Shown here: positions 18,482-27,492 of the stretch, piece by piece
Layout: every line of letters starts with the position of its first letter
How positions within the stretch are numbered: position 1 is the first letter of the stretch
Assembly: GCF_014650035.1 (NCBI RefSeq)
Contig: NZ_BMUE01000003.1
Span: 186,001-250,000 of the forward strand
Length of the DNA stretch: 64,000 nt
From: Streptomyces lucensis JCM 4490
GTDB lineage: Bacteria > Actinomycetota > Actinomycetes > Streptomycetales > Streptomycetaceae
Reading direction: 5' to 3'
The notes under the pieces: model-generated
What the model was told of the DNA's origin: nothing
The model's input: the letters and a program-made list of their open reading frames with translations, nothing else
The model's database searches: none
Program-made: the position numbers and the translations under genes

Positions 18482-20193
18482 TCCGACTGCTGTTGCGCGT
18501 GCTGGGACGCGAGTACGCCCGGCCGTTGCGTCGCACGGTGGCCCTGATGGCGACGACCGCGATCGTCGAGGGTCTGTCCTACGCCCTGCTGGTCCCCGTC
18601 CTGCGGGAGCTGTTCGGCAGCTCGCCCGGGGACGCCTGGCCCTGGCTGATCGGGTTCGGGGCCTCGGTCGCCGTCTACGCGGCGCTGCGCTACGCCAGCG
18701 ACCTGTCCGGATTCCTAGTCGCGGCCGGGATGCTGCGCGGCCTGTACCACCGGTTCGGCGACCACCTGGCCAAGCTGCCGATCGGCTGGTACAGCGCGAG
18801 CCGGCTCGGCGAGGTGTCCGTCCTGGCCAGTCGCGGTGTCCTGCAGGCCATGGGGGTGATCGCCCATCTGCTGGCACCGTTCGTCTCCGCATGTCTGACC
18901 CCGCTGACCATCGTCGCCGTGATGCTCGCGTTCAACTGGCAGATGGGGCTGGCCGCGCTGGCCGCCGCACCGGTCGTGGCGGCGATCCAGGTCTGGACGG
19001 GGCGTTCGATGGCCGCCCGCGACGCGGAGCGCACCGAGCGCGACCACGAGGCCACCGGGCGGGTCATCGAATACCTCCAGGCCCAGCCCGTGCTGCGCGC
19101 CGGCGGCCGTACGAACGAGCGCTTCGGACTGCTGGACGACGCGCTGAAGGGAGTGGAGCAGGCGTCCCGGCGGGCGACGGTGTCGTCGCTGCCCGGCACC
19201 CTGGGCCTGAACCTGACGGTGCAGGCCATGTTCACCGGGCTGCTGGCCCTGGGTGCCTATCTGGCGCTCGGCGGGGACATCGGGGTGGCGGAAGTGCTGA
19301 CGATCCTGGTCCTGGCGGCCCGCTGCGCCGATCCGCTGCTCTCGCTGTCGGAGACCGGCGGAAAGCTGCGCGGCGCACGCTCCGTTCTCGCCGGACTGGA
19401 CGCGGTGCTGCAGGCCGAGCCGCTGCCGGAGGCCACCGACCCGGTCCGGCCGGCCGGCCACGACCTGGAGCTGGAGTCCGTCGTGTTCCGGCACGGCGAC
19501 CGCACGGTGATCGACGCGATGTCGCTGTCCGTGCCGCAGGGTCAGCGGCTGGCCGTCGTCGGGCCGTCGGGCACGGGCAAGAGCACCCTGCTGCAGTTGC
19601 TCGCGCGGTTCTACGACGTCGACGCGGGCGTGGTCCGCATGGGCGGTGTGGACGTGCGCTCCGTCCAGCCCGAGGTGCTGATGGAGCAGATCGCCATCGT
19701 CTTCCAGAACGTCTACCTCTTCGACGGCACGATCGAGGAGAACGTGCGGCTGGGCCGTCCCGACGCCACCGAGGAGGAGGTGCGGGCGGCGGCGGCCGCG
19801 GCACGGCTCGACGAGGTGGTCGAGCGGCTGCCCGGTGGCTGGGAGGCGAACGTCGGCGAGGGCGGCGCCCTGCTGTCGGGCGGTGAACGCCAGCGCGTCT
19901 CCATCGCGCGGGCCCTGCTGAAGGACGCGCCCGTCGTGCTGCTGGACGAGGTGACGTCCGCGCTGGACCCGGTGAACGAGGCGGCCGTCCACGACGGAAT
20001 CGAGCGCCTGATGGCGGGCCGCACGGTGGTGATGGTGGCGCACCGGATGCGGACCGTCCAGCGCGCCGACCGCGTCGTCTTCCTGGAGGACGGCCGGATC
20101 GCGGAGGAGGGCAGCCACGAGGAACTGCTGCGCCGCGGGGGCCGCTACGCCGATTTCTGGAGCATCTCCATGGCACCCGCGGCGGGCGACTGA
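18478..20193 (+). CDS. ABC transporter permease/ATPase, YbtQ/IrtB-like subunit
   Basis: The 571-residue half-transporter is coupled by a 4-bp ATGA overlap to the preceding subunit, so the two very likely form a heterodimer. Six helices occupy about residues 15-290. The ATPase domain shows Walker A GPSGTGKST, signature LSGGERQRVSIARALL, Walker B VVLLDEVTSALDP and H-loop VMVAHRM. Direction of transport cannot be settled: relatives import ferric siderophores, but no siderophore synthetase is visible in the window. The partial chorismate enzyme at position 1 would fit a salicylate-type siderophore. Confidence 0.88.
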   Translation: MIRLLLRVLGREYARPLRRTVALMATTAIVEGLSYALLVPVLRELFGSSPGDAWPWLIGFGASVAVYAALRYASDLSGFLVAAGMLRGLYHRFGDHLAKLPIGWYSASRLGEVSVLASRGVLQAMGVIAHLLAPFVSACLTPLTIVAVMLAFNWQMGLAALAAAPVVAAIQVWTGRSMAARDAERTERDHEATGRVIEYLQAQPVLRAGGRTNERFGLLDDALKGVEQASRRATVSSLPGTLGLNLTVQAMFTGLLALGAYLALGGDIGVAEVLTILVLAARCADPLLSLSETGGKLRGARSVLAGLDAVLQAEPLPEATDPVRPAGHDLELESVVFRHGDRTVIDAMSLSVPQGQRLAVVGPSGTGKSTLLQLLARFYDVDAGVVRMGGVDVRSVQPEVLMEQIAIVFQNVYLFDGTIEENVRLGRPDATEEEVRAAAAAARLDEVVERLPGGWEANVGEGGALLSGGERQRVSIARALLKDAPVVLLDEVTSALDPVNEAAVHDGIERLMAGRTVVMVAHRMRTVQRADRVVFLEDGRIAEEGSHEELLRRGGRYADFWSISMAPAAGD

Positions 20194-20223
20194 GCCGGGC
20201 GGACGCACTGGGGTCACGGTGGT

Positions 20224-20256
20224 GTACGGCGTCCGCGGCTGCCGCGGGCGCCGTAC
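20224..20256 (+). terminator. Hairpin downstream of the ABC transporter operon
   Basis: GTACGGCGTCCGCGG (20224-20238) pairs with 20242-20256 with one mismatch and a 3-base loop. It starts 31 bp after the ABC stop and ends 52 bp before the dehydrogenase gene, so it is a terminator or attenuator. Confidence 0.6.
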
Positions 20257-20308
20257 CGGCCGGAGCACGGCACACAGCGAACCAACCGAGCAAACAGGGG
20301 GAACGCAC

Positions 20309-21070
20309 GTGGACATCCAGGGGAACGTGGCCCTGATCACCGGCGGCACGTCAGGTCTGGGCATGGCGACGGCACGCCGTCTGCTGGACGCCGGGGCCCA
20401 GGTGGTGCTGATGGGCCGCTCGCCGGAGCGCGCCGAGAAGGCCGCCGCCGAGCTGGGGGGCGCGGTGACCGTGGTGGGCGACGTGGCCGATGAGGCGGAC
20501 GTCCGCGCCGCGGTCGAGGCCGCGACCCGGCTGGGCCGGCTGGGCATCGCCGTCAACTGCGCGGGAACCGCCCGGATGGGCAGGGTGCTGGGGCGTTCGG
20601 GGCCGCTGGCCCTCGAATCGTTCGCCCACGTCGTCCAGGCCAATCTGACGGGCACATTCAACGTGGTGCGGCTCGCCGCCGAGGCGATGGCGGGGAACGA
20701 CCCGCAGGACGGCGACCGCGGCGTCATCGTCTGCACGGGGTCCATCACCGCCTTCGACGGTCAGGAGGGACAGGCCGCCTATGCGGCGTCCAAGGCCGGG
20801 ATAGCCGGGATGACCCTGCCGATCGCCCGCGATCTGGCCCGGTACGCCATCCGGATCGTGACGGTGGCACCGGGTCCCTTCGAGACCCCGATGCTGGACG
20901 GAGCGTCGGACCAGCTGCGCGACATGCTGCTCCAGGGGACGGTGCACCCGCGACGGCTGGGCAATCCCGACGACTTCGCCTCGCTCGTGGCCCATGTCGT
21001 GGACAACCCCATGCTCAACGGCGAGACCATCCGGCTGGACGGGGCCACCCGCCTGGGGCTGCTCCGGTGA
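20309..21070 (+). CDS. Short-chain dehydrogenase, 3-hydroxyacyl-CoA dehydrogenase type 2 (HSD10)-like
   Basis: The 253-residue protein starts at GTG 20309 behind AGGGGG. It has the SDR cofactor motif TGGTSGLGMATA, NCAGTA, a catalytic Ser in VCTGSITAFDGQEGQAAY and the YAASK catalytic pair. The C-terminal GETIRLDGATRLG is characteristic of the HSD17B10/FadB2-like group, which oxidises or reduces beta-hydroxyacyl thioesters. It could supply the beta-keto reduction step for the acyl chain of the adjacent cluster, which has no other ketoreductase. It is convergent with that cluster's long operon. The role is inferred. Confidence 0.85.
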   Translation: MDIQGNVALITGGTSGLGMATARRLLDAGAQVVLMGRSPERAEKAAAELGGAVTVVGDVADEADVRAAVEAATRLGRLGIAVNCAGTARMGRVLGRSGPLALESFAHVVQANLTGTFNVVRLAAEAMAGNDPQDGDRGVIVCTGSITAFDGQEGQAAYAASKAGIAGMTLPIARDLARYAIRIVTVAPGPFETPMLDGASDQLRDMLLQGTVHPRRLGNPDDFASLVAHVVDNPMLNGETIRLDGATRLGLLR

Positions 21071-21087
21071 CCTGCCCACCGGCTCAC

Positions 21088-21129
21088 GGGCCCCGCTGCC
21101 GCCCGTCCGGACGGACGGGAGCGGGGCCC
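21088..21129. terminator. Bidirectional terminator between the dehydrogenase and permease genes
   Basis: GGGCCCCGCT (21088-21097) pairs with 21120-21129. An inner perfect stem CCCGTCCG/CGGACGGG (21102-21119) is separated by a GCCG bulge. It lies between convergent genes and ends the 12-gene leftward operon. Confidence 0.7.
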
Positions 21130-21181
21130 GGCCGACCCGCCGGGCCCCGCTCCTCGGGCTGTCGCCCGGTGCCGCTCGTGC

Positions 21182-22687
21182 TCAACTCCCCGTCGGTACG
21201 GCCTCGGTGACAGTGCGCCCGGCGAACTCGACCGGCTCGCCCCGCCGGGTCTCCACGCCCGCCAGGCGCGCATAGCGCTCGGGGTGCGCGGAGCGGATCC
21301 ACAGGGCGTACGCGGGCCCGAGCACCGCTCCGACCAGGATCAGCCAGGGCAGGGAGTCCACCACCGGGTTCTTCGTGCCGGTCATGGTGTCGAAGTTGAT
21401 CACGACGAGGGACGTGGCGACGGCGAGCCCGGCGAAGCCGAGCGCCGGTGCGAGCGCCGTACGCCACCAGTGCCGGTCCGGCCTGCGCCAGAAGTAGCCG
21501 ATGACCGACAGGCACGCCACGGCCTGCAGGAAGATGATGCCGAGCGTGCCGAGGCCGAGCATGCTGGTGGTCAGGCCTAGGTAGGGATCGAGTCCGGCGA
21601 CCGCGAAGACGGCGGCCGTGACCAGGCTGAACGCCGTCTGCGTGAGGCTGGCCCGGTACGGGGAGGCGTACCGGGCGTGTGCCGTGCCGAGGACCCGCGG
21701 CAGCACTCCCTCACGGCCCAGCACGAACATGTAGCGGTTCGCGGCGTTGTGCAGGGCGAGCCAGCCGGCGAACAGGCTCAGGCACAGCAGCACCTGCATG
21801 GCCGTGGTGAACGCCTCGGTGAGGTAGTCGTCGCTCAGGCTGAAGAAGAGGTCGCCCAACTGGGCGCCGGCCACCTTCTGGATGCTGTGCGGGCCGACGG
21901 CGCCGACCGCGATCCAGCTGATGAACCCGTAGAACAGGGCGATGAGCGATATGGAGATGTACGTGGCGCGGGAGACGCTCCGCTCCGGGTTGTGCGCCTC
22001 CTCGCCGTACAGCGCGGCCGACTCGATCCCGATGAACGAGATGAACGCGAACATCATGGAGACGCCGATGCCGGAGCCGGAGAGCGTGTGCGGGCTGAAG
22101 GACGTGCCCGGCAGCGCGGCGGCTCCGTGCCGGACCAGCACGGCCGCGGCCAGGAGCAGGAGGATGCCCACCTCGCAGCACATGGCCACGCCGAGCACCC
22201 GGACGCTGAGGTCGATCTGCCGGTACCCCAGCACCGCGACCAGGAGCAGGCCGGCCGCCGCCCATGCCTCCCACGGCAGGTCGAGCCCGTGCGAGGCGGC
22301 GACGAGCTGGGCGAAGTAGGCGAACGAGCCGAGCAGTCCGACGGACGCGGTGTTGTAGGCGACCACGGCGATGAGGCCGCCGGCCACCGCGGGCGGCCGG
22401 CCCAGGCCGCACGAGATGTAGGTGTAGAAGCCTCCCGCGTTGACCACCCTGCGGCTGATCGCGGCGTAGCCGACGCAGAAGCACATCAGCGTCAGGCCCG
22501 CGAACACGAACATGGCTGGTACGCCGGGCCCGTTGCCGAGGGCGAACGCCAGCGGCACGGTGCCGACCATGGCCGCCAGGGGAGCGGCGGCCGCGATGAT
22601 CAGGAAGACGATCTTGGGGGTGGTGAGGCTGAGCGAGAGTTGCCCGCCGGCGGACGGCGGGGCGGACGGGGACGAGGTCCTGCTCAT
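21182..22687 (-). CDS. APC-superfamily amino acid permease
   Basis: The 501-residue protein begins with a polar tail and then about 12-14 membrane helices. The family-typical GNGPGVPAMFVFAGLTLMCF, RRVVNAGGFYTYISCGLG and FAFISFIGIESAALYGEEA place it in the amino acid-polyamine-organocation group. Substrates may be amino acids or amines. It is the last gene of the leftward core operon, 89 bp after the acyl-AMP ligase. It may import a precursor amino acid, export an amine product or recycle an intermediate. Confidence 0.85.
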   Translation of the reverse strand: MSRTSSPSAPPSAGGQLSLSLTTPKIVFLIIAAAAPLAAMVGTVPLAFALGNGPGVPAMFVFAGLTLMCFCVGYAAISRRVVNAGGFYTYISCGLGRPPAVAGGLIAVVAYNTASVGLLGSFAYFAQLVAASHGLDLPWEAWAAAGLLLVAVLGYRQIDLSVRVLGVAMCCEVGILLLLAAAVLVRHGAAALPGTSFSPHTLSGSGIGVSMMFAFISFIGIESAALYGEEAHNPERSVSRATYISISLIALFYGFISWIAVGAVGPHSIQKVAGAQLGDLFFSLSDDYLTEAFTTAMQVLLCLSLFAGWLALHNAANRYMFVLGREGVLPRVLGTAHARYASPYRASLTQTAFSLVTAAVFAVAGLDPYLGLTTSMLGLGTLGIIFLQAVACLSVIGYFWRRPDRHWWRTALAPALGFAGLAVATSLVVINFDTMTGTKNPVVDSLPWLILVGAVLGPAYALWIRSAHPERYARLAGVETRRGEPVEFAGRTVTEAVPTGS

Positions 22688-22776
22688 GGGTGTTCCTATC
22701 TCGACGGGTCCGGTGGCAGGGCCACCGCCCTGCCACCGGACCCCAACCGGTCTTGGCCGTACCGCTGTGCTGACCG

Positions 22777-24474
22777 TCAGACGCCCGGGGCGGCCGCCTG
22801 TTCGACGAACAGTTCCCGCGCCTTCGACCGCTGCAGCTTGCCGCTGGTGGTCTTGGGGATGGATTTGCGCGGAACCAGATGGATGCCGTCGGGCCGGACA
22901 CCGGTCCGCGAGCTGACGGCGGCGGTGATGGACTGGCGCAGCGACGCGTGCAGCTCGCTGTCCAGTTCCGTCTCCACGATCAGGTGCAGCTCCTCCGAGT
23001 CGCTGTCCTGCGGGCGGTGCCCGACCGCGATCACGGCTCCGAGGCGGACTCCGGGCACCGTCTCGGCGGCCTGCTCGAAGTCCGAGGGGAAGTAGTTGGC
23101 GCCGCGGATGATGACCAGGTCCTTGGCCCGGCCGGTGATCCGCAGGCCGCCGTCGCGCAGGTAGCCGATGTCACCGGTCTTCCACCAGTCCGGCTCGTCG
23201 ATCGCCGCGGCGGTCTCCTGCGGCAGGTCGAAGTAGCCGACCGTGCGCGAGGGGCTGCGGAACTGCACGTGGCCGATCCGGTTCTCCCCCAGCGGCCGTC
23301 CCTCGCCGTCCACGACGCGCACCTCGGTGCCGGCCACCGGCCGGCCGCAGTCGACGATCCGCAGCGCGTCCTCGTCCTGCGGGCCGGCGTCGGTCGCCGT
23401 GGCGTCGGCGGCGGCGGCTTGGCGGTCGATGGTGTCGTACACCAGCGTCTCGTCCTGCCGGGTGCTGGTGATGACCAGCGAGGCCTCGGCCATTCCGTAG
23501 GCGGGGGTGAACGCGGTGGCGGGCAGGCCCCACCGGGTGAAGCGGTCGACGAAGCGCCGCACGGTGCCGGGCTGGATTGGCTCGGCCCCGCAGAGCGCCA
23601 CCCGCCAGGACGACAGGTCCACGCCGTCGAGTTCCTCGTCGCGCACCCGGGTGGTGACATAGCCGTAGGCGAAGTTGGGCGCGGCGGAGAAGGCGCCGCG
23701 GTAGGTGCTGATGTACCGGAGCCACTCGGCCGGCGCGCGCAGGAAGCGCGTGGGCGGCATGAGCACCGTGCTGCCGCCGGAGAAGACGGGGCACAGCAGG
23801 CCGGTGATCAGGCCCATGTCATGGTAGAGCGGTGCCCAGCTGACGGTGGTGTCCTCGCTCGACCAGCCGACGGCGCCGACGAACTGCTCGCAGTTGGCGG
23901 CCAGGTTGGCGTGCGAGATCATGACGCCCTTGGGCCGGCCCGTCGACCCGGAGGTGCACTGGATCAGCGACAGGTCGTCGCCCTTGGGGAGGCGTACGGG
24001 GTGTGCCGGCGCGTCGCTCGCCATGGCGCGGGCGTACAGCGCGTCGGCGTCGACCACATGGGTGCCGGAGAGGCTGGGCAGTCCGTCGATCACCGCCTTG
24101 GTGGTGATGACCGCGGCGGGCCGCAGGTAGTCCACGAGGTCCTTCAGCTGGCCCTCGAACCCCGCCGCTCCCCCGAAGGAGACGGGCAGCGAGATCGCCG
24201 TGGGCATCGCTCCGAGCAGCTGGGCCCCGAAGAAGGCGGTGACGAACTGCGGGCCCGTCTGCAGGCAGAACACCACCCGGTCGCCGTGGCCGACGCCGTA
24301 CTCCGCGAGGGCGGCCGCGCACCGTGCGGCGCTCTCCACGAGAGCGTCGTACCGCAGGGGCACCTCCTTGCCCGGCTCCGGGATCAGCGTCACGTGCGAT
24401 CCGTCCGAGCCGCGTTCCGCGTGTTCCACCAGGGCGTGCAAGATGCTCGGGAAACGCGGGCGAAGTCCGGTCAT
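22777..24474 (-). CDS. Fatty acyl-AMP ligase (FAAL1)
   Basis: The 565-residue adenylate-forming enzyme has core motif SLIQCTSGSTGRPKGVMISH, WAPLYHDMGLITGLLCPVFS, CGAEPIQPGTVRRF, the acyl pocket signature AYGMAEASLV, WWKTGDIGYL and the C-terminal lysine motif IPKTTSGKLQR. The overall pattern is that of FAALs, which activate carboxylic acids as acyl-AMP and pass them to an acyl carrier protein rather than CoA. The ATG at 24474 overlaps the upstream fusion gene by 4 bp (ATGA). The natural partner is the carrier protein at 27200-27460. The acid is unknown. Confidence 0.9.
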   Translation of the reverse strand: MTGLRPRFPSILHALVEHAERGSDGSHVTLIPEPGKEVPLRYDALVESAARCAAALAEYGVGHGDRVVFCLQTGPQFVTAFFGAQLLGAMPTAISLPVSFGGAAGFEGQLKDLVDYLRPAAVITTKAVIDGLPSLSGTHVVDADALYARAMASDAPAHPVRLPKGDDLSLIQCTSGSTGRPKGVMISHANLAANCEQFVGAVGWSSEDTTVSWAPLYHDMGLITGLLCPVFSGGSTVLMPPTRFLRAPAEWLRYISTYRGAFSAAPNFAYGYVTTRVRDEELDGVDLSSWRVALCGAEPIQPGTVRRFVDRFTRWGLPATAFTPAYGMAEASLVITSTRQDETLVYDTIDRQAAAADATATDAGPQDEDALRIVDCGRPVAGTEVRVVDGEGRPLGENRIGHVQFRSPSRTVGYFDLPQETAAAIDEPDWWKTGDIGYLRDGGLRITGRAKDLVIIRGANYFPSDFEQAAETVPGVRLGAVIAVGHRPQDSDSEELHLIVETELDSELHASLRQSITAAVSSRTGVRPDGIHLVPRKSIPKTTSGKLQRSKARELFVEQAAAPGV

Positions 24475-27203
24475 CCGATGTGCTCCTCGTAAGTGCTGAA
24501 CTTGTCGGTGATCCACGGTTGTACGGACACGTCGTCGGAGACGATGCGGGCGGGGTGGAACCCGTGCCGGACCGCCAGGTCCCGCGCGGCCAGCACCCCG
24601 GCCGAGGTCAGGCCGCCGTACGACGGGCTCGGCGTCCCGGGTTCGAGGCCGAGCAGCATCGTTTCGGCCATGCAGGAGTACAGGATTCCCGGGGGCAGCG
24701 TGATGCCCGGGAAGTGCGGGGTCTGCATGCCGGGGAGCTGGATGCGCCCGCCGGACACCAGCGTGACGTTCGACAGTCCGGCCACCGCCGGGTGGACGTC
24801 ACCGGGGACCGCGAGGTCGCAGACGAGGACCTTCCGGTCGCCGGCCAGGTGGCTCGGCAGGATCACCGGGTCCGCCGAGTTGGTGGCGCTGACCACGATC
24901 GGGCAGTCCCGCAGGGCGTCGAGACCCTCGGCGATCGACACGTCCACCCGGTGGTGGGCGAGCCGCTCGGCGACCGCCGCCAGCCGCCGGGCCGAACCGG
25001 GCCGGCCGACCAGCACCATCGACTCGCAGTGTTCGGCGATGAGTTCGGCCATCACCGCGCCGATGTTGCCGATGGCGCCGACGAGTCCGACGCGGCGTTC
25101 CCCGGCGCCGGACTCGGCCAGCTGCAGTCGCAGCAGGTCGTAGGCGCAGGCGGCGGTCAGCGAGTTGCCCGACGTCACCTTGATGTCGCTCTCGACCACG
25201 TCCCGGGCGGCGTTGGTGACGATGGACGTGTGACCGCCGAGCCCGATGACCCGGGCGCCGAGCGAGACGCCCAGTTCCACCGCGTCGAGCACCGTGCGGC
25301 GCAGCCACGCTCCCTGCCCGGCCCGCAGCGCGACGTTGGCCTGGGCGGCGGTGAAGGGTGCCGCCACCATGACGACCTCGACCTCGCCCTGGGCCTCGGA
25401 GGTGATGCGGTGCCGGGTGACCTCGAAGGGGTCGAGTTCCCCCCACATGCGGTCGAGCGCCGCCTCGCACTGTTCGTCCGACCAGTCGGCCAGCTCCGGC
25501 GCCATGTGCCACAGCTTGCTCGGCACGTCCAGGTTGGCGAGGAACGCGACGCGAGGCACACCGGGACGGAGCCCGCCGTGCTGCGCGGGGCGGTCGCGGC
25601 GGGGCGACGGCACGTGCTGCGGCGGCTGCCACGGCTCGGCGGGCGGCACGGTCAGGTGTGCCAGCAGCGTGGCGTAGTCACCGCGGGAGAGCAGGCCGGC
25701 GACGTCGTCGAAGGCGGCGGCGATGCGGTCCACGTCCGCCGGTTCGAGCAGCGCCGACGGCTGGACGCGCACCGTCGTGGGGGCGGACAGGGTGGGGATG
25801 ACCCGCATCCGGTGCGTGTGCAGCAGCCGGCCCGCGATGAGGTATCCGAGCGACTCGGAGTCGATGGCCTCGCGCAGCAGACCCGACTCGGGCCGCGGCA
25901 GGACGAACTCGACGCCCAGCAGCAGTCCACGGCCGCGCACCTCGACGATGACGTCCGGCCAGCGCGCCGCCACCTCGGTCAGCCGCTCGCGCAGCAGCCT
26001 GCCGGTCTCGGTGATGCGGTCGCGGTAGGCGAAGGAGAGGTCCACGGCGGCCGTGGCGATCCTCGAGGAGAAGTCGTCGTCGGCGAAGGTGGAGGTGTGG
26101 TGGCGGCCGAACTCCGGCACGTACCGCTTCTCGTCGACCAGCAGGGCGGACACCTTGGCCAGCCCGCCGCCGAGGGACTTGGAGAACAGGTAGTAGTCGG
26201 CGGCCACGCCGGAGCCCTCGGACGCGAGGAAGGTCCCCGTGCGCCCCATGCCGCACTGGATCTCGTCGAAGACCAGCGCCGCTTCGTGCCGGTCGGCCAG
26301 TTCGCGCAGCGCGGCGAGCGTCTCGGCCGGTACCTCGTGTACCCCGGACTCGCCCTGGATGGGCTCGACGAAGCACGCCGCCACCGGCGACAGGTGGCGG
26401 GCGGCGGAGTGCGGCACTCCGGCGGCGTCGACGGTGATCGTGGAGATCTCGACGCGGTCGGCGTCGAGCGCGCCCACCACCGCCTCGGGCGTCCAGTCGC
26501 CCAGCCGGCGGTGCCGCGGTCCCGGTACCTTCAGGTCCTCGGGCACGTTGCCGCCGTGCGTCAGGGTGCCGGCGCCGGCCGTCTTGCCGTGGAAGGCATT
26601 GCGCAGCGAGACGAACACCGGTGCCTCGCGCCGCAGTTCGGCGATCCGGTCCAGGGCCTCGCCGAGCACCTCGGCGCACGGCCGGCCGGCCGCCGGCCCG
26701 CTCGCGCAGGCGACGTCCGCGAGGCCGTCCCGCCGCACGCGCCGCAGGGACAGTTCGACATCCTCCTGGAGGGCGCCGAGGCGCCGCCGGTGCTCGACCG
26801 TCGCGTGCTTCACCGCGCCCTCCACGGCGTCCGCGCCGGTGCTGCCGAGGGTGACCACGTAGCTCGCGCCGGTGGTGGCGCCGACGACCGTGGACAACCG
26901 CTCCGCCAGCTCGGCGGCGCCCGGGCGGACGCTGGCCTGCGCGTTGAACGGGATCTGCTCGTCGAAGCAGCGCCGCGCCACCTCGAGCAGCTCGGGGTGG
27001 TTGTGCCCGAACAGCGAGGACCCCGCACCGCCGACCAGGTCCAGCACCTGTTCGGTGGCCGGGGGCCCGTCCTCGGCGCCCGGCAGCTCCCGGGTCAGGT
27101 GGTCCCCCTGGCCGGCCCGGTAGACGACGTCCAGATGGAGTGCGCGGAAGAGCCGCGCGAACTCCGGCCTGGCGTACCGTGCGAATCCTGACTCGGCACT
27201 CAT
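24471..27203 (-). CDS. Aminotransferase (class III) fused to acyl-ACP reductase
   Basis: This 910-residue protein is a fusion. Residues 1 to about 500 are a class III PLP aminotransferase with GSTGADAVEGAVKHA, VFDEIQCGMGRTGTF (D313) and the Schiff-base lysine K342 in YLFSKSLGGG. Residues about 560-910 match cyanobacterial long-chain acyl-ACP reductase (AAR): LGGHTSIVT, SGNSLTAACAYDLL, nucleotide-binding VGLVGAIGNIGAVMAELIA, and SCMAETMLLGLE, where C844 corresponds to the acylated catalytic cysteine. Expected chemistry is acyl-ACP to aldehyde (NADPH) to primary amine (PLP) within one polypeptide. The gene is coupled at both ends by ATGA overlaps to a carrier protein gene and FAAL1, which fits direct loading, reduction and amination of an acyl chain. 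Confidence 0.88.
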   Translation of the reverse strand: MSAESGFARYARPEFARLFRALHLDVVYRAGQGDHLTRELPGAEDGPPATEQVLDLVGGAGSSLFGHNHPELLEVARRCFDEQIPFNAQASVRPGAAELAERLSTVVGATTGASYVVTLGSTGADAVEGAVKHATVEHRRRLGALQEDVELSLRRVRRDGLADVACASGPAAGRPCAEVLGEALDRIAELRREAPVFVSLRNAFHGKTAGAGTLTHGGNVPEDLKVPGPRHRRLGDWTPEAVVGALDADRVEISTITVDAAGVPHSAARHLSPVAACFVEPIQGESGVHEVPAETLAALRELADRHEAALVFDEIQCGMGRTGTFLASEGSGVAADYYLFSKSLGGGLAKVSALLVDEKRYVPEFGRHHTSTFADDDFSSRIATAAVDLSFAYRDRITETGRLLRERLTEVAARWPDVIVEVRGRGLLLGVEFVLPRPESGLLREAIDSESLGYLIAGRLLHTHRMRVIPTLSAPTTVRVQPSALLEPADVDRIAAAFDDVAGLLSRGDYATLLAHLTVPPAEPWQPPQHVPSPRRDRPAQHGGLRPGVPRVAFLANLDVPSKLWHMAPELADWSDEQCEAALDRMWGELDPFEVTRHRITSEAQGEVEVVMVAAPFTAAQANVALRAGQGAWLRRTVLDAVELGVSLGARVIGLGGHTSIVTNAARDVVESDIKVTSGNSLTAACAYDLLRLQLAESGAGERRVGLVGAIGNIGAVMAELIAEHCESMVLVGRPGSARRLAAVAERLAHHRVDVSIAEGLDALRDCPIVVSATNSADPVILPSHLAGDRKVLVCDLAVPGDVHPAVAGLSNVTLVSGGRIQLPGMQTPHFPGITLPPGILYSCMAETMLLGLEPGTPSPSYGGLTSAGVLAARDLAVRHGFHPARIVSDDVSVQPWITDKFSTYEEHIG

Positions 27204-27460
27204 GCGGCACCGCCTCCTTGTCCGGCCCGCACTGCCAGCGAGGCGGTGATCTGGTCCACGACTTCGCGCAGTGTCCGCATGGAAGCCGCCTGTTCGTCCG
27301 AGATGTTCACGTCGAACACGGACTCCATCTCGACCACGCAGTCGATGGACCGGATCGAGTCGAGGCCGTAGTCGACCAGCGGAACGTCGGGGTCGAGTTC
27401 GGGTACTTGCAGTCGGCGACGGAACAGCTCGTCGACGACCTGGAGAATGTCGGGATTCAT
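27200..27460 (-). CDS. Acyl carrier protein 1
   Basis: The 86-residue protein starts at ATG 27460 behind GGGGGAAAG. The phosphopantetheine site is DYGLDSIRSIDCV, with the expected D-S pair. The tail is alanine/glycine-rich. The ATGA overlap with the aminotransferase-reductase gene and the FAAL1 gene just beyond suggest that this carrier holds the acyl chain that is loaded by FAAL1 and released as aldehyde by the reductase. Confidence 0.88.
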   Translation of the reverse strand: MNPDILQVVDELFRRRLQVPELDPDVPLVDYGLDSIRSIDCVVEMESVFDVNISDEQAASMRTLREVVDQITASLAVRAGQGGGAA

Positions 27461-27492
27461 TACGTTCTTTCCCCCAGGGCGAATCGTAGAGT

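Noticed and set aside
21182..22687. Resistance transporter for the core product
   Set aside because: The sequence is an APC amino acid/amine permease, not a drug exporter; the MFS gene at 33638-35101 fits that role better.
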